The notes under the pieces are model-generated. The model saw only the letters and a list, made by a program, of their open reading frames with translations, did no database searches and was not told the DNA's origin. This document shows positions 1 to 7,786 of a stretch of 11,125 nt of DNA, piece after piece. Numbering within the stretch: the first letter of the stretch is position 1; each line of letters begins with the position of its first letter. The DNA comes from Chitinophagales bacterium (GTDB lineage: Bacteria > Bacteroidota > Bacteroidia > Chitinophagales > JADIYW01): assembly GCA_020848315.1 (NCBI GenBank), contig JADLAH010000065.1, positions 1-11,125 of the forward strand, read 5' to 3'. Made by a program: the position numbers and the translations under genes.

Positions 1-450
1 CTGGCCAAGAAGCTGAACGGCGACGACCGCTATGTGTTTGCACTGACCGGCGACGGCGAACTGCAGGAAGGACAAATCTGGGAAGCCGTTATGTTTGCCG
101 CCGCGAAGAAAGTGGACAATCTGATTGTGACGGTCGACTGGAATGATGCACAGATTGACGGCAGCACACAGCAGGTTTGTGATCTGGGCGACTTGCCGGC
201 TAAATTCAAGGCTTTCGGTTGGGATGTGTTGGAAATGAGAGGCAATGTGATGGAGGATGTTGTATTCACACTGACGCAAGCGCAACTCCGCGCTAAAAAC
301 GGCAAACCGGTGGTGATTCTGATGCGTACGGAAATGGGCTTTGGCGTTGACTATATGATGGGCACGCACAAATGGCATGGCAGCGCACCGAATGACGACC
401 AGTTGGCAAAAGCATTGGCGCAACTGAAAGAAACGCTGGGAGATTATTAA
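1..450 (+). CDS. Transketolase, N-terminal (thiamine diphosphate pyrophosphate-binding) subunit, 3' part only
   Basis: The frame is open from base 1, so only the last 149 residues are visible; family N-subunits are about 270-285 residues, so roughly half is missing to the left. The GTG at 34 is an internal Val codon, not a start. Transketolase transfers two-carbon ketol units between sugar phosphates in the cytoplasmic pentose phosphate pathway. The diphosphate/Mg-binding motif is visible: GDG at visible residues 17-19, then the N-D-x-Q-I-D-G stretch at 48-54. The usual NN is WN here (47-48), a mild variation. The C-terminal segment with KWHG and APND is typical of the N-half of split transketolases. 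The C-terminal subunit follows 79 bp downstream, so the two form one heteromeric enzyme. Split transketolases are common in Bacteroidota, so this is probably the housekeeping enzyme, although sugar-specific split transketolases also exist. Confidence 0.93.
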   Translation: MAKKLNGDDRYVFALTGDGELQEGQIWEAVMFAAAKKVDNLIVTVDWNDAQIDGSTQQVCDLGDLPAKFKAFGWDVLEMRGNVMEDVVFTLTQAQLRAKNGKPVVILMRTEMGFGVDYMMGTHKWHGSAPNDDQLAKALAQLKETLGDY

Positions 451-529
451 TTGGACAATTGTAGAATTAGATAATAAAGCGGATACCCTGAAATAATTTA
501 ATACGATTTAAAATATACCACAATATAAC
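451..529. other. Spacer between the transketolase subunit genes
   Basis: 79 bp of A/T-rich DNA. I see no good match to the Bacteroidota -7 consensus (TAnnTTTG), no strong hairpin and no small reading frame with a credible start. It is read as an intra-operon leader for the C-subunit. Confidence 0.5.
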
Positions 530-1492
530 ATGAGCTTACAAAACATCACATACACCGACAAAAAAGATACCCGCTCCGGATTTGGCGTGGGCATCCACGA
601 AGCTGGAAAAGAAAATCCGAATGTGGTGGCGCTTTGCGCCGACCTCGTGGGATCACTGAAACTCGAGAAGTTTATCGAGGATTTTCCGGAACGATTTGTA
701 CAAACCGGTATCGCGGAAGCAAATATGATTGGCATTGCAGCGGGATTAACCATCGGCGGAAAAATTCCGGTAGCTACGACTTTCGCCAACTTCGGCACCG
801 GCCGCGTGTATGATCAGATACGACAAAGTGTGGCGTACTCCGATAAAAACGTCAAAATCTGCTGTTCACACGCCGGACTCACATTGGGAGAAGACGGTGC
901 CACGCATCAGATTCTGGAAGATATCGGCCTGATGAAAATGCTGCCACACATGACGGTGGTCGTGCCTTGTGATTACAATCAGACCCGCTTGGCGACGAAG
1001 GCAATCATCGAGCGTAACGGCCCGACCTACCTGCGTTTCGGTCGTCCGGTATGGCCGATTTTCACACCGGCAGAGGATGAAACTTTCCAGATAGGAAAAG
1101 CGCAATTTTTGTCTCAGGGAACAGATGTAACTATCATCGCATGCGGACACCTGGTGTGGCATGCTGTACAGGCCGGACAGGAACTGGAGAAACGCGGCAT
1201 CAGCGTGGAATTAATCAATATGCATACCATCAAACCGCTGGATGTGGACGCGATACTGCAATCTGTAAAGAAAACAGGCTGTGTGGTAACCGCGGAAGAA
1301 CATCAGATGGCAGGCGGACTGGGCGAAAGCGTGGCATCCGTGTTGTCTCAGCATTATCTGGCGCCATTGGAAATGGTAGCGGTGAAAGACACTTTCGGCG
1401 AAAGCGGCACACCGGATCAGTTACTGGAAAAATACGGCCTGATGCCAAAAGATATCATTGCCGCAGTAGAAAAAGTACTGGAACGCAAATAA
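530..1492 (+). CDS. Transketolase, C-terminal (pyrimidine-binding) subunit
   Basis: This is a complete 320-residue protein, the usual length of the C-half of split transketolases. The pyrimidine-binding domain carries the GIAEANMIG motif, whose Glu63 matches the glutamate that activates the cofactor's aminopyrimidine ring, with Phe86 in the conserved TTFANF strand. The substrate-side motif HAGLTLGEDGATHQ (His114, His126) follows, and the C-terminal domain starts near residue 185. With the N-subunit just upstream it completes the two-site thiamine diphosphate enzyme of the non-oxidative pentose phosphate pathway. ATG at 530 is the first Met in frame, and the next Met is inside the active-site region, so the start is secure. 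The leader is A/T-rich with no Shine-Dalgarno sequence, as usual in Bacteroidota. The 79-bp gap to the upstream subunit shows no clear promoter or hairpin, so co-transcription is expected. A strong terminator follows 16 bp after the stop. Confidence 0.95.
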   Translation: MSLQNITYTDKKDTRSGFGVGIHEAGKENPNVVALCADLVGSLKLEKFIEDFPERFVQTGIAEANMIGIAAGLTIGGKIPVATTFANFGTGRVYDQIRQSVAYSDKNVKICCSHAGLTLGEDGATHQILEDIGLMKMLPHMTVVVPCDYNQTRLATKAIIERNGPTYLRFGRPVWPIFTPAEDETFQIGKAQFLSQGTDVTIIACGHLVWHAVQAGQELEKRGISVELINMHTIKPLDVDAILQSVKKTGCVVTAEEHQMAGGLGESVASVLSQHYLAPLEMVAVKDTFGESGTPDQLLEKYGLMPKDIIAAVEKVLERK

Positions 1493-1508
1493 ACTTTTCA
1501 CTTCAAAT

Positions 1509-1546
1509 AAAAAGAGCGATGATCCATTCAGTCATCGCTCTTTTTT
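1509..1546. terminator. Bidirectional intrinsic terminator between convergent operons
   Basis: A perfect inverted repeat, GAGCGATGA (1514-1522) and TCATCGCTC (1532-1540), encloses a 9-nt loop. It is flanked by five A on the left (1509-1513) and six T on the right (1541-1546), which lengthen the stem to 14 bp. On the + strand the hairpin ends in a T run just after the transketolase stop. On the - strand it likewise ends in a T run, 14 bp after the stop of the M19-like gene. One element therefore serves both convergent transcription units. Confidence 0.93.
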
Positions 1547-1560
1547 ATGTGGTGGTGTTA

Positions 1561-2991
1561 TTAGACAAAAAATTTCTTATAAAAAGCCAGTGCATTGCCA
1601 TGCATGATTTTCTCCACGAGTTCCTGTGGTGTATAGCCAAACCACAACTCTTTACGGTATTGCGTGGATTCGAGTACTTCTATCAAATCCTGTTGCAACA
1701 TCGGTATTTCCACCGCGGTAGGATATGGATCCATATGCGTGATGGAACCATCATAGTCGGTGCCTAACCCTATCATATCCCAGCCTGATTTCTCGCCCAC
1801 TGCTTTCACCAGCTGGAACGCATTGTCCCAGAATAAACGGGCATATTCCTTGCGCTGTTTCACCGGGTCCGGGATTTTTACAATCTCTTTGATCAGGTCT
1901 ATGCCACCCATATTACCGCGGTCGACCATCAGACCAATCAGACCTTCCGATTGATGGATAATGCGGGCTTCTTCGTCTGAAATATTAATACTCCACTTGT
2001 ACAAACGATCCTTTCTTGTTTTGGCAAACACATCATTCTGACGGATGGAACTGTCCATTGTTTTAAAACCGTTGGCGCACGCATGACTACTGATCACCGG
2101 AATTTTATGCTGCGGATTCACATGGTTGTGATTCGTGATAAAAGCATAATATTCTTTTCTGGCGGCCACACTCATGTGTTTGGTATCTATCAGTATACGC
2201 TTGCCATTTCCGGTACTCAGCAACTCGCGGATAACATGCCATCCTGCCTCCGTGATACCTTTGTTCTTTCCTTTGTTCTGATTCACCAGACTATTGATAG
2301 GCCTTTTGAAACTCGTGGCATGGCCGGCGAGATGATTCCAGAAATGGTGGGAAAGATTAATTTGAAAAGGCGGCACTTTCCAGTTTTTAATAATCTGAAT
2401 ATTCTTTGTCAGCTGTTCTATCAGTTCTTCTTTCGGTATTTTATCAGTATCCGGTGCGCCGGTACCCAACGCATGTCCGCCTTCAATGGTGATGATGCCG
2501 ATTAATGTGTTTTTCTTTTTCAGGGCGGCTTCGAGTTCTTTGTTATTATTCACCAATACGAACTCACTTTTGCCATCCGGACTTTTTCCCTGCTGCCCCT
2601 CTACATAGGCATATTCTGCCTGCAGTTCATTGAAGTAGTTATAATGCTTTTTCTGCTGCGCGATAGCTGACGCGGAATAACCGGTAATCACTTGCTGCGC
2701 CACGTGAATGCGTCTGTTGCCTACCAGCACCTGCGGAATGTTGCGCAAATGCAGAAACCCGCGTTCTGTCGGATATAATGAAATCTGAAAAACCCGCACA
2801 TCTCCTGCAGACAAAGAATCGAGATTACATTGGGATTTCTGGTGGATATGTGCCGCCAGCTCACTGATAGTTTGCGCCAACTTTGTATCTGTTTTGTGCT
2901 GTATGGAATCCCACATATTGCACACAGGTTCAGGATAGCCTGAATTGAAAGATTTCAGGTTAGGATGACAGTGTAAGTCGACAGTTAACAT
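1561..2991 (-). CDS. Divergent M19-like zinc hydrolase (membrane dipeptidase family), cytoplasmic
   Basis: 476 residues, longer than the usual 320-400 of M19 dipeptidases; the extra length lies mainly between the first strand and the metal-bridging Glu. M19 enzymes are binuclear zinc TIM-barrel hydrolases that cut dipeptides and sometimes other amides or lactones. Visible family landmarks are: D-L-H-C-H-P at 5-10 (first metal site), the T-I-E-G-G-H strand with Glu170 (bridging), L-S-H-H at 214-217 (substrate His), D-T-K-H with His272, S-S-H with His303, and G-T-D-Y-D-G with Asp412. The first site reads HxH instead of the canonical HxD, which resembles general amidohydrolases. No signal peptide or membrane segment is seen; the first barrel strand begins at residue 3, so ATG at 2991 is a good start. 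It is the last gene of the long - strand operon, 85 bp after the amidase. Its substrate is unknown and need not be a dipeptide. Confidence 0.82.
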   Translation of the reverse strand: MLTVDLHCHPNLKSFNSGYPEPVCNMWDSIQHKTDTKLAQTISELAAHIHQKSQCNLDSLSAGDVRVFQISLYPTERGFLHLRNIPQVLVGNRRIHVAQQVITGYSASAIAQQKKHYNYFNELQAEYAYVEGQQGKSPDGKSEFVLVNNNKELEAALKKKNTLIGIITIEGGHALGTGAPDTDKIPKEELIEQLTKNIQIIKNWKVPPFQINLSHHFWNHLAGHATSFKRPINSLVNQNKGKNKGITEAGWHVIRELLSTGNGKRILIDTKHMSVAARKEYYAFITNHNHVNPQHKIPVISSHACANGFKTMDSSIRQNDVFAKTRKDRLYKWSINISDEEARIIHQSEGLIGLMVDRGNMGGIDLIKEIVKIPDPVKQRKEYARLFWDNAFQLVKAVGEKSGWDMIGLGTDYDGSITHMDPYPTAVEIPMLQQDLIEVLESTQYRKELWFGYTPQELVEKIMHGNALAFYKKFFV

Positions 2992-3076
2992 AATTTTTTC
3001 AGAGATTTTGGTGAATAGCTAAAGATACCGATAAGCATTCAAAATAAATACTAATAAATGTCAAGAATTGTAGCAA
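2992..3076. other. Spacer between amidase and M19-like genes, possible weak promoter
   Basis: 85 bp, the longest gap in the - strand operon. On the - strand it holds TTGACA (3064-3059) and further down TATTTTG-like and TATCTTTA boxes, but none is at the normal Bacteroidota -33/-7 spacing. A 5-bp hairpin (3066-3078) overlaps the amidase stop and is too short to count as a terminator. An internal promoter for the last gene is possible but unproven. Confidence 0.3.
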
Positions 3077-4474
3077 TTACAACATCTTAAAAGCTTGTGC
3101 AGATTCTATTTCGTAGGCGATTTCCAGTAACTTTGCTTCTTCACCGCTCATGGCTGCAAACTGCACCCCGATAGGCAGTCCGTCTCTGCTCACACCCGTC
3201 GGCAATGAGATGGCAGGCGCGCCTGTAATATTTTGTGTCGTGGTGAAATTGACGTAGCTGTTGAGTTTCATGATGACCTCCAGGGTATCGACATCCGTTC
3301 CGAAGTGGCCGATAGGAGGTGCCGGATGCGACAGGGTCGGACTCAGCAGCAAATCATATTTTTCAAACAGTTGATTATAGAACGCCGTATGGTTTTTCAG
3401 ATTGCGGATACTGAGCGGCGCTCGCAGGGAAAGAAACGGAAAAAAGCCACCCAGTTGTCTGGTAAACTTTGCTGTTTTGAAATGACTGAAAGATAGACCG
3501 GAAGTAGCATATTCCGACAGCATGGATGCAAAAGACAGAAAAGACCAATATATCATGAAATCGCGGGTGATTTTATGTTCAAACGGATTGCTGATGTATT
3601 CAACAGTATGCCCCATCAATTCGCACAGCCTGGCTGTTTCCATTACAGTATCTGCCACATCCGTATGGCTTTCCACACCTGCGGAAGAAGCCGTAAATAC
3701 CGCTATACGGCGTCGTTTCGTGGAAGCAGACAAAACATTTCCTATCGCGGGCAGTGACGGATTTTTATAGTATTTCTCCAATCCCGCATAATAGGCAGCC
3801 GTGTCGCGCACGGAGCGGCTTACAATGCCATCCTGCGCAATATCTACCGGCGCGATAGCAGATGCAGAAGTTATATTCCTTCCGCGGGAAGGCTTCAGTC
3901 CGACCAGTCCGCAGCAAGATGCCGGAATACGGATAGAACCACCACCATCGGATGCATGCGCGAACGGCACGATACCGGAGGCCACCAATGCAGCAGCACC
4001 GGCAGAAGAACCGCCTGTTGAATGATCGGTATTCCACGGATTGCGGGTTTCACCGTGTTGTAATGTTTCTCCGCAAGGCAGCAGTCCGAATTCAGAAGTG
4101 CTGCTTTTTCCGAGTATGACACCACCGGTTACCGACAGCAACTGATCTACGATTTTATCATTTTTCTTCGCATGATTTAATTTGAAACCACTCGACCCTT
4201 TCATGGTGGGCATGCCTTCCACATCATTCAGATCTTTAATAAAGGTGGGCACACCGCTGAAGATGCCGGGAGCAGGATGCTGCGATTGCGCAACAGCACG
4301 GGTATAGTTGTGGTAAACAATGGCGTTCAGTTGTGGATCCGCTGCCTTCGCCCGCTCCACGGCGCAAAGCACGGCTTCTGTAGCTGTAAACGCGCCCTGT
4401 TGTATCTGTTCTGCAATCTCTGTTGCGTCCATTCTGCCCAGAATCCCTGTATCAAAGGTGTGCAATTTTTTCAT
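3077..4474 (-). CDS. Amidase signature (AS) family hydrolase
   Basis: AS-family enzymes hydrolyse C-N amide bonds with a Ser-cisSer-Lys triad. All three residues are present with normal family spacing: Lys80 in GVPTFIKD, cis-Ser156 in the GGSSAG loop, and nucleophile Ser180 in GGGSIRIP, 24 residues later as in fatty acid amide hydrolase and malonamidase. The 465-residue length is typical. No signal peptide is seen, so it should be cytoplasmic. I chose ATG at 4474: the only upstream option is a TTG at 4504 that adds ten residues unlike the family, while MKKLHTF follows an A-rich leader. The gene lies between two M19-type hydrolases, 62 bp after one and 85 bp before the other. GatA is unlikely because no gatB or gatC is adjacent and the C-terminal half does not resemble it. 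The substrate cannot be read from sequence; an N-acyl or amide-linked intermediate of the operon's pathway is inferred. Confidence 0.92.
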   Translation of the reverse strand: MKKLHTFDTGILGRMDATEIAEQIQQGAFTATEAVLCAVERAKAADPQLNAIVYHNYTRAVAQSQHPAPGIFSGVPTFIKDLNDVEGMPTMKGSSGFKLNHAKKNDKIVDQLLSVTGGVILGKSSTSEFGLLPCGETLQHGETRNPWNTDHSTGGSSAGAAALVASGIVPFAHASDGGGSIRIPASCCGLVGLKPSRGRNITSASAIAPVDIAQDGIVSRSVRDTAAYYAGLEKYYKNPSLPAIGNVLSASTKRRRIAVFTASSAGVESHTDVADTVMETARLCELMGHTVEYISNPFEHKITRDFMIYWSFLSFASMLSEYATSGLSFSHFKTAKFTRQLGGFFPFLSLRAPLSIRNLKNHTAFYNQLFEKYDLLLSPTLSHPAPPIGHFGTDVDTLEVIMKLNSYVNFTTTQNITGAPAISLPTGVSRDGLPIGVQFAAMSGEEAKLLEIAYEIESAQAFKML

Positions 4475-4504
4475 ACCTAATTTTAGTTTGTACAAAATAA
4501 ACAA

Positions 4505-4529
4505 TTGAAACCGTACTATCGGTTTGCAA
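4505..4529 (-). promoter_or_regulatory. Hairpin before the amidase gene, possible attenuator or weak terminator
   Basis: The 62-bp gap between the anchored dipeptidase and the amidase holds an inverted repeat: AAACCG (4508-4513) and CGGTTT (4520-4525) around a 6-nt loop. It extends by three more pairs if one G is bulged. On the - strand the stem is followed by a T-rich but interrupted tract. It is too weak to be a confident terminator, but it sits where the spacing between operon genes widens, so it might lower expression of the last two genes or protect the upstream mRNA end. Confidence 0.3.
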
Positions 4530-4536
4530 CAGATAA

Positions 4537-5709
4537 TTATTCCCCTTCGGGAAAATTCTCCAGCAAGAACCTGCGCATATTGCCACCCATGACCAGTGCA
4601 ATATCAGCCGGCGACATACCTTGTTTTATCAATGCCTCTACGAGCAAGGGAAGTCCGGTGATACCCACATAAGATGCAATAGCGCCATCATTATCTGTTC
4701 CAAGGCAAACATGTTCCACACCGACCAGTCTGGCGGTATATATCATTGCTTTTGCTGTTGCGTGTATATCTTTTCCACCGAGTGCAGCCTCCCAGCATCC
4801 GATGCCGATGAGTCCGCCGGTAGCCGCAATCGCTTTCAGCTGTTGGTCGGTGAGGTTTCTGACAGAAGGATGTGTGCCGTATATGCCGCCGTGCGAACTG
4901 ACCAATGGACGTGTTGCCACAGCGAGTATATCATCGAGCAATGCGGGAGAACAATGCGCCACATCTATGATGATATTTTTAGATTCACATTTCCGTATGA
5001 CTTCTTTCCCGAAAGGTGTCAGTCCGCCCTTTTTTACACCGTGTGCAGACCCACCGACCTCATTGTCGAAGAAATGAACCGGTGCCATCATTCTCACTCC
5101 TGCTTTATAAAATTCATCTATGTTTTCCAGCTTATTTTCCAGACAATGTAATCCTTCAATGCCCAGAAATCCTGCACTCAGTGACGCATCCTGTTGTCTG
5201 TCGCTGATAAATGATTCCAGTTCTTTTTTGCTGGAAATAACCCGAAACGTACCTTCCGATTTTTCAGCCGCTTTGTGCAATGCCCTGCACTGTACAAGTA
5301 CGCGCTCAGACAAATCGAACCAGGATGACAAAGGGCGGGCCTGCAAAATATAGAGGGCTGTTGTCATATCAAAAGCATCCGCGGAGTTGCTGTTGAAATT
5401 CAGTCCATAAGGTGTTTTGGTGACTATCGTAAAAGCCTGTAATGCCATATTAGATTGCTGCATACGCGGAATATCCACCGCGCCTGCATCATTTTTTTTC
5501 AATAGGTTTCTGTCCCACAGCAAAGCATCTGAATGGAAGTCGGCGATAAAGGGCAAACTGTCGTACAGCTGTCTGGCGGCATCGCTGATTTGAATGGGTT
5601 CTTTATACAGTACGGTATTCGTTTTTTTATCGATATAAGGTGGAACAAACACCGTGATGGTAATTGCTATCAATATCAGAATAATGATGATGATAAGGGG
5701 TTTTCTCAT
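4537..5709 (-). CDS. Membrane-anchored M19 dipeptidase (membrane dipeptidase, renal-type)
   Basis: 390 residues. Met-Arg-Lys is followed by a very hydrophobic Ile/Leu-rich segment (about residues 5-23) with no signal peptidase site or lipobox. This predicts an N-in signal anchor with the catalytic domain in the periplasm. All M19 landmarks are canonical: HxD at His59/Asp61 (DFHSD), bridging Glu185 in GIEGLH, substrate His212 in APVH, metal His252 in DVAH, His273 in VSSH, and Asp339 in LGTDNDG. It should therefore be an active binuclear zinc dipeptidase hydrolysing dipeptides, possibly including D-amino-acid ones. It starts 37 bp after the sulfatase and precedes the amidase. Its role in the operon is inferred to be processing of a peptide- or amino-acid-conjugated substrate before uptake. 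It is only distantly similar to the other M19-like gene in the window, so a recent duplication is unlikely. Confidence 0.93.
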   Translation of the reverse strand: MRKPLIIIIILILIAITITVFVPPYIDKKTNTVLYKEPIQISDAARQLYDSLPFIADFHSDALLWDRNLLKKNDAGAVDIPRMQQSNMALQAFTIVTKTPYGLNFNSNSADAFDMTTALYILQARPLSSWFDLSERVLVQCRALHKAAEKSEGTFRVISSKKELESFISDRQQDASLSAGFLGIEGLHCLENKLENIDEFYKAGVRMMAPVHFFDNEVGGSAHGVKKGGLTPFGKEVIRKCESKNIIIDVAHCSPALLDDILAVATRPLVSSHGGIYGTHPSVRNLTDQQLKAIAATGGLIGIGCWEAALGGKDIHATAKAMIYTARLVGVEHVCLGTDNDGAIASYVGITGLPLLVEALIKQGMSPADIALVMGGNMRRFLLENFPEGE

Positions 5710-5746
5710 GCGGAATATTTTGTCTTATTCTTTGTTGTGGTGTTCA

Positions 5747-7180
5747 TTAAAACGGAAAATCGGGACTCGGAATATTCGCCTGCAATATCAGTTTTTTAAG
5801 CATCTCCACTATTTGCGGATATGTTGCGGATACATCTGCTTTTTCGGAAGGATCTTCCTGCAAATTATACAATTCGAACTTCGCCCTCTTTGGTTGTTTG
5901 GCATTTAATACCACTGCTTTCCACTGATTCATTCTGATAGCCTGCTTACCGCCTTGCTCATGAAATTCCCAGTACAGATATGAATGCTGTACCTGTTTTT
6001 CCGGCAGCTGCAGCAAGGTTGGAAGCAGCGAAACACCATCTGTCTGTGCGGGCATTTCAGCCTGTATGATATCTGCCAATGTGGGCATCAGGTCCCAATT
6101 GGCAGATATAAGATTGGATTTTCCGGGCTTTATCTTTTCCGGCCAGTGTACGATAAGCGGCACCCGTATTCCCCCTTCATACAGATCTCTCTTGTACCCG
6201 CGCAATCCTGCATTGCTGTTGAAATAATCCGGTTGTGCACCACCTTCCTTATGTGGTCCGTTATCAGACGTAATGATGATAATCGTGTTTTCGTATATGC
6301 CTTTTTGCTTCAGGCTAGCCACTATTTCACCCACCTGCTTATCCAGTATTTGCAGCATGGCCGCGAAGGCCGCTTTGGGCGAACGTTGTGCATCATAGGC
6401 ACCGAATTTTGTGGCAAAACGCAGCGTTTTAATGCCTTTGTAAGGATGTTCTGTTCCGTATTTATTCAGTTGCTCCTGCAGATAAACGGATGGCGCAGCG
6501 AGTTCGGCATGCGGAATCACCGTCGGTATATACAAGAAAAAAGGATGGTGGCTGTTTCTTTCCATAAAGGCGAGGACACTATCGTGTATCATTGCCGGAG
6601 CATAGACCTGATTACTGTATTTTTTATTTTGCGGAATTGCTACAGGCTCATTGTTGAAATACAACTTTTCCGGATGGTAATTGTGTGCAGCCAGATGTCC
6701 GTAATAGCCAAAGAAGCTATCAAATCCTTTTTGTGAAACATCTCCACTTGACCCGGGATAGCCGAGTCCCCATTTTCCAAACATGGCGGTGGTATATCCA
6801 TTCTCTTTGAACAACTGTGGCAGAATAGTATCTGTCGCAGACAAAGGAAAATCTCCGTATTTATTAACTTTCTTATTGCCTCTGATGGTAGTGTGGCCGG
6901 TATGACGTGCAGTAAGCAATGCCGACCGCGACGGTGCGCACACCGGGGCTCCTGCATAATGCTGAGAGAATTGCATTCCTTCTGCAGCCAGCTTATCTAT
7001 CTCGGGTGTTTGGAACTTTTTTTGTCCATAACAACTCAAATCACCATATCCCAGATCGTCTGCAACAATCAGAATCACATTCGGCAGTCCGGCAGCAGAC
7101 TTATTTTCATTTCCGAAAGCATCTGCAATTGCCGCGACAAGCAGGAGTATTGTAATAAGGCTTATTTTCCGGATTTGCAT
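5747..7180 (-). CDS. Secreted S1-family sulfatase (arylsulfatase-like)
   Basis: 477 residues with a Sec signal peptide: MQIRK, a hydrophobic core at 7-19, and likely signal peptidase I cleavage after the A-D-A at 19-21, giving a periplasmic enzyme. The sulfatase core is intact. Asp41-Asp42 in VADDLGYGD and Asp306-Asn307 in TSDNG bind calcium. Cys81 in CAPSR is the residue converted to formylglycine, with Arg85 after it. Lys136 in GKWGLG and His224 in IPH are active-site residues. GKWGLG replaces the commoner GKWHLG; I believe this variant also occurs in active S1 members. The C-terminal subdomain with LYNLQEDPSE is typical. Sulfatases of this type remove sulfate esters from glycans or small molecules; the exact substrate cannot be told. 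A formylglycine-forming maturase is needed and is not in this window. The gene starts 9 bp after the aldolase-like gene, so it belongs to the tightly packed part of the operon. Confidence 0.94.
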   Translation of the reverse strand: MQIRKISLITILLLVAAIADAFGNENKSAAGLPNVILIVADDLGYGDLSCYGQKKFQTPEIDKLAAEGMQFSQHYAGAPVCAPSRSALLTARHTGHTTIRGNKKVNKYGDFPLSATDTILPQLFKENGYTTAMFGKWGLGYPGSSGDVSQKGFDSFFGYYGHLAAHNYHPEKLYFNNEPVAIPQNKKYSNQVYAPAMIHDSVLAFMERNSHHPFFLYIPTVIPHAELAAPSVYLQEQLNKYGTEHPYKGIKTLRFATKFGAYDAQRSPKAAFAAMLQILDKQVGEIVASLKQKGIYENTIIIITSDNGPHKEGGAQPDYFNSNAGLRGYKRDLYEGGIRVPLIVHWPEKIKPGKSNLISANWDLMPTLADIIQAEMPAQTDGVSLLPTLLQLPEKQVQHSYLYWEFHEQGGKQAIRMNQWKAVVLNAKQPKRAKFELYNLQEDPSEKADVSATYPQIVEMLKKLILQANIPSPDFPF

Positions 7181-7189
7181 TTACCGAAA

Positions 7190-7786
7190 TTACTTGTTTT
7201 TCTTCGCTTCTTTGGAATATTTAAACTGGTAAAACTGCTGCATCAGCCAAGCTTCGATTCTGTTGATGGATTTTGCACCGCCGAGATACCCGGCCTCCAC
7301 AAAAGCTTTGGATGTCTTCTCGAGCAACTGCGCCGCCACATAGGCGTCTTCGAGGCTATTTCCCAGACAAATGCTGTCGCCATTCTTCATAATAGCGCCG
7401 TAGCGACCATTTAATGCACGGATGAGATCCTGTTCGTTATCCGCGATTTTGACGGAAACACCCAACAACTGCGCCTGATCATCGAGTATGGGCGGAATTT
7501 CTGCTTTCACCTGCGCCGCATATTCCTGACGGGTCAGCAATATCACTTGCACTTTTTTTCTTTTGGAAAAAATAGTATGAAATACGGATGACTGATCGGA
7601 TACAATGTCTTGTGGTGTAATAGCGGAGAGCGGCTTATTTTTATCCGTTACCAGGATTTCATTATCCTCGAGTCTGACAGCGATGCAAAGCACTTCGACA
7701 TGCCCCCAACTCTGATAGCCTGCACTCTGTCTGGCAAAATATGCCGCGGCCTGCGTTAATAACTGTATCGCTTCTTGTTTCTTCAT
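7190..7786 (-). CDS. Class II aldolase/adducin-fold protein lacking the metal ligands (probable pseudo-enzyme partner)
   Basis: 198 residues. By eye it aligns in register with the aldolase encoded just before it: SWGHV (26-30) against TWGNV (26-30), the ITPQDIV stretch against LTPEDMV, and AIMKNGDSICLGNSLEDAY against the segment around the NHG motif. All four catalytic or metal positions differ. The acid Glu75 of the neighbour corresponds to Val68, the HTH pair becomes Leu-Leu-Thr, and the NHG His becomes Gly136. The segment between the two metal motifs is about 11 residues shorter, and about 30 residues are added at the C terminus, ending in a Lys-rich tail. It is therefore unlikely to be a zinc aldolase. 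The frame is intact and its ATG overlaps the aldolase TGA by one base, which suggests coupled translation and matched amounts. A structural or regulatory subunit of a mixed oligomer is my inference; an unrelated new activity is possible. Confidence 0.85.
   Translation of the reverse strand: MKKQEAIQLLTQAAAYFARQSAGYQSWGHVEVLCIAVRLEDNEILVTDKNKPLSAITPQDIVSDQSSVFHTIFSKRKKVQVILLTRQEYAAQVKAEIPPILDDQAQLLGVSVKIADNEQDLIRALNGRYGAIMKNGDSICLGNSLEDAYVAAQLLEKTSKAFVEAGYLGGAKSINRIEAWLMQQFYQFKYSKEAKKNK

Noticed and set aside
1..1492. Transketolase pair as the sulfoquinovose (sulfo-transketolase) enzyme, given the nearby sulfatase
   Set aside because: A sulfatase cleaves sulfate esters, not sulfonates, and none of the sulfo-pathway isomerase or oxidoreductase genes is present.
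1141..1767. Open frame of 208 codons on the + strand overlapping the transketolase end, the terminator and the M19-like gene
   Set aside because: It runs through a perfect intrinsic terminator and two well-supported genes; its translation is low-complexity Arg/Gly-rich sequence with no family resemblance.
3030..3064. Promoter with TTGACA for the last operon gene
   Set aside because: No -7 or -10 box lies at an accepted spacing from it, so it is noted only as a weak possibility in the spacer entry.
4475..4504. Upstream TTG start extending the amidase by ten residues
   Set aside because: The extension is hydrophobic and Lys-rich with no family match; the ATG at 4474 with an A-rich leader fits better.
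5984..6736. Open frame of 250 codons on the + strand opposite the sulfatase
   Set aside because: Antisense shadow of a gene with all sulfatase residues; no motif or signal sequence of its own.
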